The position numbers and the translations under genes are program-made. A DNA stretch of 64,000 nt from Nocardiopsis flavescens (GTDB taxonomy: Bacteria; Actinomycetota; Actinomycetes; Streptosporangiales; Streptosporangiaceae). Where the stretch lies: positions 62,001 to 126,000 of the forward strand of contig NZ_FQZK01000001.1 of the NCBI RefSeq assembly GCF_900141985.1, given 5' to 3'. Positions 58,485-64,000 of the stretch are shown in pieces. A model generated the notes under the pieces. The model made no database searches. It was not told the DNA's origin and saw only the letters and a program-made list of their open reading frames with translations. Every line of letters begins with the position of its first letter. Position 1 is the first letter of the stretch.

Positions 58485-59561
58485 ATGAGCACACCCGCCT
58501 TCCTCCCCGGCCTGGAACTGGCCCACCGCTTCTACCACGAGGCGGTCCGCCCGCTCCTGGAGGAAGCCGCACCCGCCACACCCCACTCCGCCGCCCTCCT
58601 GGGCCCCGGCTCCGAGGTGCTCGGATTCGACACCCCCCGCTCCCGCGACCACGACTGGGGCCCGCGCCTGCAGATCTTCCTCACCCCCCGCGACACCGAC
58701 CGCCACGGACCACGGCTCCACCACCACCTCGCACAGAACCTGCCCGCCGACTTCCTCGGCCACCCCGTCCGCTTCGCCCCCACCGGACAGGACCCGCACA
58801 CCGACACCCGCCACCACGTCGAGATCACCGACCCCACCGCCTGGTTCACCGCCCACCTGGGCCTGGACCCCACGACCGGCGTCACCCCCGCCGACTGGCT
58901 GGCCACCCCCACCCAGCTCCTCGCCCAGGCCACCGCGGGCGCCGTCTTCCACGACGGCCTCCACCGCCTCGCCCCCGCACGGCTCCGGCTCCGCTGGTAC
59001 CCCCGCGACCTGTGGCTCCACGTCCTGGCCTGCCAGTGGCGACGCCTCGCCCAGGAGGAGGCCTTCGTCGGCCGCTGCGCCGAGGTCGGCGACGACCTCG
59101 GCGCCACCGTGGTCACCGCCCGCCTGGTCCGCGACCTCATGCGCCTGCACCTGCTCATGCACCGCCGCTACCCGCCCTACTCCAAATGGCTCGGCACCGC
59201 CTTCACCCGCACCCCCGCAGCGGCAGGGCTCACCCCGCACCTGAAGGCCGCCCTCACCGCCACCGACCACCCCACCCGCGAACACCACCTCTGCCTCGCC
59301 TACGAACGCACCGCGCGGGAGCACAACCGGCTCGGCCTCACCGACCCCGTCGACCCCTCCACCCGCCCCTTCCATAACCGGCCCTTCCGCGTCCTGGGCG
59401 CCGACCGCCTCGCCGCGGCGCTGCGCTCCCGGATCACCGACCCCGCCCTGCGCGAGCTCCCCGAGGCCGGCGCCGTCGACCAGTACGTCGACAGCACCGA
59501 CGTCCTCACCCGCCCGCACCTGGCCCGCGCGACCGCGCTCGCACCACCGCCCCGCCCCTGA
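58485..59561 (+). CDS. DUF4037 / nucleotidyltransferase-like protein
   Basis: 358 residues. It opens P-G-L-E-L-A-H-R-F-Y-H-E and has G-S-E-V-L-G-F-D-T-P-R-S-R-D-H-D-W-G-P, the nucleotidyltransferase-like acidic site of DUF4037 proteins, then L-A-C-Q-W-R-R-L-A-Q-E-E-A-F-V-G-R in the helical domain. It may transfer a nucleotide to a small molecule or protein; not tested from sequence. Codons end in C. The ATG at 58485 begins right at the family start. Confidence 0.85.
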   Translation: MSTPAFLPGLELAHRFYHEAVRPLLEEAAPATPHSAALLGPGSEVLGFDTPRSRDHDWGPRLQIFLTPRDTDRHGPRLHHHLAQNLPADFLGHPVRFAPTGQDPHTDTRHHVEITDPTAWFTAHLGLDPTTGVTPADWLATPTQLLAQATAGAVFHDGLHRLAPARLRLRWYPRDLWLHVLACQWRRLAQEEAFVGRCAEVGDDLGATVVTARLVRDLMRLHLLMHRRYPPYSKWLGTAFTRTPAAAGLTPHLKAALTATDHPTREHHLCLAYERTAREHNRLGLTDPVDPSTRPFHNRPFRVLGADRLAAALRSRITDPALRELPEAGAVDQYVDSTDVLTRPHLARATALAPPPRP

Positions 59562-59596
59562 ACCCGCACGAAAACGGACCGCCGACCGGAACTGCG

Positions 59597-59731
59597 CAGG
59601 GTGAGGCCGAGGGGGTGGCCGGGTGCGTGGGTGAGGGCCTGCCGGGCGATGCGGTAGGCCTCGCGGGAGAGCAGGGCGGGGACGGTGCGGGGGCCACCGG
59701 TCAGGGCCAGGCGCAGGGGCGCGCCGGTGTG
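59597..59731 (-). pseudogene. inverted partial duplicate of the histidine-kinase ATPase domain
   Basis: On the minus strand these 45 codons read H-T-G-A-P-L-R-L, then P-R-T-V-P-A-L-L-S-R-E, Y-R-I-A-R-Q-A-L-T-H-A-P-G-H-P-L, closely matching the sensor kinase at 52252-52398 except for a 4-residue deletion (T-N-A-L) and a few substitutions. Codons end in C on the minus strand, unlike the G-ending minus-strand genes around it. It is a copied scrap, not a gene. The surrounding gap 59562-59854 holds nothing else recognised. Confidence 0.85.
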
Positions 59732-59854
59732 GACCGCCCGGGGGAGCGGGGGAGAGGCGCACGCCCCCGGACCGACCCCGCGCACACCGGCGGGCGCGGA
59801 CCCCCGGGGCCCGCGCCCGCCACGGCCGCCACCGGCCCGGGGAAGAGGGACCCC

Positions 59855-60937
59855 TCAGCCCCCCACCACCCCCCGCGCCCCCCGCGCGATCTGCACGTCC
59901 TCCCGCGTGGGCACCACCAGCGTCCGCACCGACGCCCCCGCCCCCGAGACGTCCGCCTCCCCGGACACCCCCTCATCGGCCACCGGGTCCACCACCACCC
60001 CCAGAAAACCCAACCCCTCCGCCACCGCACGCCGCACCGGCGCCGACCGCTCACCCACACCCGCCGTGAACACCAGCACGTCCAACCCGCCCAGCGCAGC
60101 CGCCATCGCCGCCACCGCCGCCCGCAACCGGTGCACGTACACCCCGAACGCCAGCACCGCCCGCTCCTCGCCCCGACCGACCCCCGCCAGCACCTCCCGC
60201 ATGTCCGCCGTCCCCGCCAGAGCCGTCAGCCCGCCTCCCCGCTCCAACCCCTCCGCGACCTCGTCCGCGCCCAACCCGCCCTCACGCTGCAACCACAGCA
60301 CCATCCCCGGGTCCACGTCCCCCGAACGCGTCGCCATCACCAGCCCCTCCAGCGGCGTGAACCCCATCGTCGTGTCCACGCACCGCCCGTCCAGCACCGC
60401 CGCCAGCGACGCCCCCGCACCCAGGTGCGCCGTCACGATCCGCCGCCCGCCCGTCCGCCGCGCCGCCACCCCCGACACGTACTCGTGCGACAACCCGTGG
60501 AACCCGTACCGCCGCACCCCGAACCGCTCCCGCCACGCCGACGGCACCGCGTACGTGAACGCCTCCGCCCCCAGCGTCGCGTGGAACGCCGTGTCGAAAC
60601 ACGCCACCTGCGCCACCCGCGGCAGCACCTCCGAGATCGCCCCGATCCCCGCCAGCGCCTTGGGCTGGTGCAGCGGCGCCAACGGCGACAGCGCCTCCAA
60701 CCGCCCGACCACCCCCGCGTCCAGCAGCACCGGAGCCGTGAACTCCCGCCCCCCGTGCACCACCCGGTGGCCCACCACGTCGGGGGAGGGCAGCCCCTCC
60801 AGGAACCCCCGCACCGCCACCGGGTCCCACCCGCCCTCCACCAGCTCGATGGTCTCCGACCCCAGCTCCGCGTCGTCGGAGTCCAGCATGCTCAGCTTCA
60901 GCGTCGACGACCCCGCGTTGACCACCAGCACTCGCAT
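59855..60937 (-). CDS. ackA: acetate kinase
   Basis: 360 residues, somewhat shorter than the usual about 400. Family marks: V-V-N-A-G-S-S-T-L-K, H-R-V-V-H-G-G, F-D-T-A-F-H, G-F-H-G-L-S-H, H-L-G-A-G-A-S, M-G-F-T-P-L-E-G and F-T-A-G-V-G-E. It interconverts acetyl phosphate plus ADP with acetate plus ATP. The start ATG shares one base with the xfp stop (TGATG), so it is translationally coupled and uses the acetyl phosphate made by phosphoketolase. Codons end mostly in G. Confidence 0.95.
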   Translation of the reverse strand: MRVLVVNAGSSTLKLSMLDSDDAELGSETIELVEGGWDPVAVRGFLEGLPSPDVVGHRVVHGGREFTAPVLLDAGVVGRLEALSPLAPLHQPKALAGIGAISEVLPRVAQVACFDTAFHATLGAEAFTYAVPSAWRERFGVRRYGFHGLSHEYVSGVAARRTGGRRIVTAHLGAGASLAAVLDGRCVDTTMGFTPLEGLVMATRSGDVDPGMVLWLQREGGLGADEVAEGLERGGGLTALAGTADMREVLAGVGRGEERAVLAFGVYVHRLRAAVAAMAAALGGLDVLVFTAGVGERSAPVRRAVAEGLGFLGVVVDPVADEGVSGEADVSGAGASVRTLVVPTREDVQIARGARGVVGG

Positions 60938-63285
60938 CAGTAAGGCCACACCCAATCCCTGATATCCGCCGGGTCCTCACCGTGCTCCCTGGTGTGGGCC
61001 CGGTGCCGCAACCGCTCGTCCACCATCCTCTGACGGATGTGCGCCGCACGCTCACCCAGCCCCGGCACCCGGTCGATCACATCGATCACCAGGTGGAACC
61101 GGTCCAGGTCGTTCAGCATCACCATGTCGAACGGCGTCGTCGTGGTGCCCTCCTCCTTGTACCCCCGCACGTGCAGGTTCGCGTGGTTGCGCCGCCGGTA
61201 CGCCAGCCGGTGCACCAGCCACGGGTACCCGTGGAACGCGAAGATCACCGGACGGTCCGACGTGAACAGCGCCTCGTACTCCGCGTCCGACATCCCGTGC
61301 GGATGCTCGCCCGCCGGCTGCAACCGCATCAGGTCCACCACGTTCACCACCCGCACCCGCAACTCCGGGAACAGCCGCCGCAGCAGGTCCGCGGCGGCCA
61401 GCGTCTCCAGGGTCGGCACGTCCCCCGCACACGCCAGCACCACGTCCGGGTCACCGCCCCCGTCCGTGCTCGCCCACTCCCAGATCCCGATCCCGCGCGT
61501 GCAGTGCAGGATCGCCTCCTCCACCGACAGGTAGCTCAGCGCCGGCTGCTTCCCCGCCACCACCACGTTGATGTAGTCCCTGGACCGCAGGCAGTGGTCC
61601 GCCACCGACAGCAGCGTGTTCGCGTCCGGCGGCAGGTACACCCGCACCACCGACGCCGGCTTGTTCAGCACCACGTCCAGGAACCCCGGGTCCTGGTGCG
61701 TGAACCCGTTGTGGTCCTGGCGCCACACGTGCGACGTCAACAGGTAGTTCAACGACGCGATCGGCCGCCGCCACGCCAGCCCCCGCGTCACCTTCAACCA
61801 CTTCGCGTGCTGGTTGAACATCGCGTCGACGATGTGCACGAACGCCTCGTAGCAGCTGAACAGCCCGTGCCGCCCCGTCAGCAGGTAGCCCTCCAGCCAC
61901 CCCTGGCACAGGTGCTCGCTCAGCACCTCCATCACCCGCCCCCGCCGGGCCAGGTGCTCGTCCACCGGCAGCAGCTCCGCGCCCCACACCTTGTCCGTGG
62001 CCTCGTACACCGCCGACAGCCGGTTGGACGCCGTCTCGTCCGGACCCACCAGGCGGAACGTCTCCGGGTTGGCGCGGATCACGTCGCGCAGGAAGTGCCC
62101 CAGCACCCGGGTCGCCTCCCCGATGTGCGTCCCGTGCCCCTCGAACTCCAGCCCGTAGTCCCGAAAGTCCGGCAGCCGCAGGTCCTGGAGCAGCAGCCCC
62201 CCGTTGGCGTGCGGGTTCGCGCTCATCCGCCGCCCGCCCTCCGGCGGCAGCGAGCGCAGCGCCTCCACCGGGGCGCCCTCCCCGTCGAACAGCTCACCGG
62301 GCCGGTACGACAGCATCCACTCCCGCAGCATCCGCCGGTGCTCCTCGTTGGAGCGCACCTGCGCCAGCGGCACCTGGTGGGACCGCCAGGTGCCCTCCAC
62401 CGGCACCCCGTCCACCTCGCTCGGCCCCGTCCACCCCTTGGGCGAGCGCAGGACGATCGCCGGCCACACCGGCCGCCCCTCCAGCCCCGACGTGCGCGCC
62501 CTGCGCTGGATGTCGGCGATCATGTCCAGCGCCTCGTCCAGGGCCTGCGCCATCCGCCCGTGCATGTACTCCGGGTCGTCGCCGCTCACCACGATCGGGT
62601 GGTAGCCGTGGCCCTCGAACCGCTGGAGCAGCTCCTCCTCGGGGATGCGCGCCGACACGGTGGGCCCGGCGATCTTGTAGCCGTTCAGGTGCAGGATCGG
62701 CAGCACCGCCCCGTCGCCCACCGGGTCCAGGAACTTGTTGGAGTCCCAGCTGCCCGCCAGCGGCCCGGTCTCGGCCTCGCCGTCGCCCACGATGCAGGCG
62801 ACCACCAGGTCCGGGTTGTCGAACGCGGCGCCGAACGCGTGCGCCAGCGAGTAGCCCAGCTCGCCGCCCTCGTGGATGGACCCGGGGGTCTCCGGGGCGA
62901 CGTGGCTGGGGATGCCGCCGGGGAAGGAGAACTGGCGGAAGAGGCGCCGCATGCCCGGCTCGTCGCGGGTGACGTCCCGGTAGACCTCGCTGTAGCCGCC
63001 CTCCAGCCAGGCGTTGGCGACGGCGGCGGGGCCGCCGTGGCCGGGGCCCATGATGTAGATCATGTCGAGGTCGCGGGCCTTGATGACCCGGTTCAGGTGG
63101 GCGTAGCAGAAGTTGAGGCCGGGCGTGGTGCCCCAGTGCCCCAGCAGGCGGGGCTTGATGTGCTCGGGGCGCAGCTCCTCCCGCAGGAGGGGGTTGTCGA
63201 GCAGGTAGATCTGGCCGACGGAGAGGTAGTTGGCGGCGCGCCAGTAGGCGTCGATGCGTTGGATTTCGTCCTGGCCGAGTCCCAT
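60937..63285 (-). CDS. xfp: xylulose-5-phosphate/fructose-6-phosphate phosphoketolase
   Basis: 782 residues, full length. TPP-binding motif G-D-G-E-A-E-T-G (167-174) with the family signature [12 protein letters not shown] (136-147), [10 protein letters not shown] and the C-terminal R-G-Y-K-E-E-G. It splits xylulose-5-P or fructose-6-P with phosphate into acetyl phosphate and a shorter sugar phosphate. GGGAGGAAA sits before the ATG. With ackA it forms the ATP-yielding phosphoketolase shunt. Codon third bases drift from C-ending near the start to G-ending after about 62.6 kb. Confidence 0.97.
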   Translation of the reverse strand: MGLGQDEIQRIDAYWRAANYLSVGQIYLLDNPLLREELRPEHIKPRLLGHWGTTPGLNFCYAHLNRVIKARDLDMIYIMGPGHGGPAAVANAWLEGGYSEVYRDVTRDEPGMRRLFRQFSFPGGIPSHVAPETPGSIHEGGELGYSLAHAFGAAFDNPDLVVACIVGDGEAETGPLAGSWDSNKFLDPVGDGAVLPILHLNGYKIAGPTVSARIPEEELLQRFEGHGYHPIVVSGDDPEYMHGRMAQALDEALDMIADIQRRARTSGLEGRPVWPAIVLRSPKGWTGPSEVDGVPVEGTWRSHQVPLAQVRSNEEHRRMLREWMLSYRPGELFDGEGAPVEALRSLPPEGGRRMSANPHANGGLLLQDLRLPDFRDYGLEFEGHGTHIGEATRVLGHFLRDVIRANPETFRLVGPDETASNRLSAVYEATDKVWGAELLPVDEHLARRGRVMEVLSEHLCQGWLEGYLLTGRHGLFSCYEAFVHIVDAMFNQHAKWLKVTRGLAWRRPIASLNYLLTSHVWRQDHNGFTHQDPGFLDVVLNKPASVVRVYLPPDANTLLSVADHCLRSRDYINVVVAGKQPALSYLSVEEAILHCTRGIGIWEWASTDGGGDPDVVLACAGDVPTLETLAAADLLRRLFPELRVRVVNVVDLMRLQPAGEHPHGMSDAEYEALFTSDRPVIFAFHGYPWLVHRLAYRRRNHANLHVRGYKEEGTTTTPFDMVMLNDLDRFHLVIDVIDRVPGLGERAAHIRQRMVDERLRHRAHTREHGEDPADIRDWVWPY

Positions 63286-63513
63286 GCGTTTCCTCCCTGG
63301 ATGTGCGGTCGGGGGAGTGCGGGACCGGCGGGCACCACTGGTACGGGGGAGGGCCCGTCGATCAGGGCCACGGTAACCGCCGGGGATCGGGGAACTCCAG
63401 ACGCCGAGCCGGTTCGGTGACCTTTGGGGAGGGGTGGGAGGGGACGGCCTGAAACAGTCAGATGTGCTTATAGAGATCAGATGGCATGAAAGCTCTCAAA
63501 GACACGCAAATGA

Positions 63514-63533
63514 TGCATAAAGCATGTTATGCA
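63514..63533. repeat. inverted repeat in the AT-rich xfp leader
   Basis: TGCATAA-N6-TTATGCA is perfect and lies 42 bp upstream of the possible xfp -10. It could be an operator for the xfp-ackA operon. Confidence 0.55.
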
Positions 63534-63667
63534 GCAAAACTCCTGAGGCGCGGGAGGAGGGGCGAGCGGGGGACGGGGGTGGGCTCCACGGGCCGGGGCG
63601 GGTGGGGGCGCTTCGCGCGGGGGTGCGTGGGAATCCCGCGGCGGGCGGTCCGGGTGCTTCCTTCGCC

Positions 63668-63796
63668 GTGACGCTCCGGAGTCGGTGGCCACCGAACGCC
63701 GCCGAGGTGTCCGGAGGCGTGCGGGGATCCCGTTCTCCGGCGCGCGAATCCTCGAAACGCTTCACCCGCCATGACGCTTCGGAGTCGATGGTCACC
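63668..63796 (+). repeat. imperfect direct repeat, 26 bp, 103 bp apart
   Basis: 63668-63693 and 63771-63796 match at 22 of 26 positions (TGACGCT, CGGAGTCG, TGG, CACC blocks). Similarity extends a little upstream of both. Confidence 0.6.
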
Positions 63797-64000
63797 CGCA
63801 GTCACCAGGGCGCCCGGGGCGTTTCCGGGGGCGCTCCGCACCGTCTCGGTGTCGTCGACGGCACCGGCGGAGCCGTATGCGACCTGCCGGGCCGGGGTCC
63901 GCGGTCGGCACCGAGACGGTGCGGATGCGCAGATCGCCTGCCGCACAGGCGTTCCAGCCCCTCTCGGACACTTTCAGTCCACCGCCGATAATGCACATTA

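Larger units (their letters stand above)
63286..64000. other. intergenic region upstream of xfp, no supported gene
   Basis: 715 bases to the window end. It has an AT-rich patch (about 63440-63545) in otherwise GC-rich sequence, with TATAAG on the minus strand (63472-63467) as a possible xfp -10. Short open frames here on both strands have no family resemblance. A TAATG-CA-CATTA dyad lies at the very end (63989-64000) and may belong to a gene beyond the window. Confidence 0.55.

Noticed and set aside
63486..63671. 61-codon frame in the AT-rich patch
   Set aside because: No ribosome binding site, no family, and it overlaps the dyad and probable promoter of xfp.

Overview
The window reads as chromosome of a high-GC filamentous actinomycete. 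Evidence is the very GC-rich sequence, third-position G/C codons, many GTG starts, many one-component regulators (TetR, MarR, MerR, HxlR, GlxA), a NarL-type two-component pair, an F420-type nitroreductase and a fused HemD/winged-helix protein. The gene mix looks to me most like Nocardiopsis or a close relative, but I could not search a database, so the genus is an inference. No rRNA, tRNA, CRISPR array or complete insertion sequence was seen.

Left part (1-32.4 kb): accessory-style chromosome made of small regulator-plus-target modules with visible operators between them. In order: a nonsense-broken GlxA regulator beside an NAD(P)-binding reductase; a secreted class A beta-lactamase-like hydrolase; an SRPBCC protein; TetR with an acyltransferase; a maltose-O-acetyltransferase-like protein; an ABC exporter under a MerR/SoxR-like operator; a GAP-type membrane protein facing a TetR; a hydrolase facing an HxlR; GNAT, MarR, macro-domain and CPBP-protease genes; an MFS pump-MerR-S9 peptidase set sharing two matching operators; TetR/SDR, MarR/DoxX and TetR/SDR divergent pairs; a SigB/SigF-type sigma factor; an ACR3/SBF-like transporter behind a truncated MerR; and a kinase-like protein facing a MerR.

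Middle (32.4-34.5 kb): about 2 kb with no convincing gene. It is a mosaic of degenerate repeats: 104-bp tandem units, two longer elements each present in opposite orientations, and a 31/63-bp-period array. This is the least explained part of the window.

Right part (34.5-64 kb): nirB-nirD-hemD/HTH-sirohydrochlorin chelatase, joined by 4-bp stop/start overlaps, forms an assimilatory nitrite reductase and siroheme operon. After it come an ADP-ribosylglycohydrolase-like/dual-specificity-phosphatase fusion, an RlpA-like exported protein, a 1198-residue nuclease-helicase, two small membrane proteins, a tyrosine recombinase, an unrecognised Pro-rich protein, an amino-acid permease, a NarL-family kinase/regulator pair, a methyltransferase-like protein, a hydrolase/ExoIII/XerC-like trio, a Cys-rich 100-residue protein, a phosphotransferase, a DUF4037 protein, a scrap of duplicated histidine kinase, and the ackA-xfp phosphoketolase operon. 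From about 51 kb to about 62.6 kb the + strand is visibly C-rich whichever strand carries the gene.
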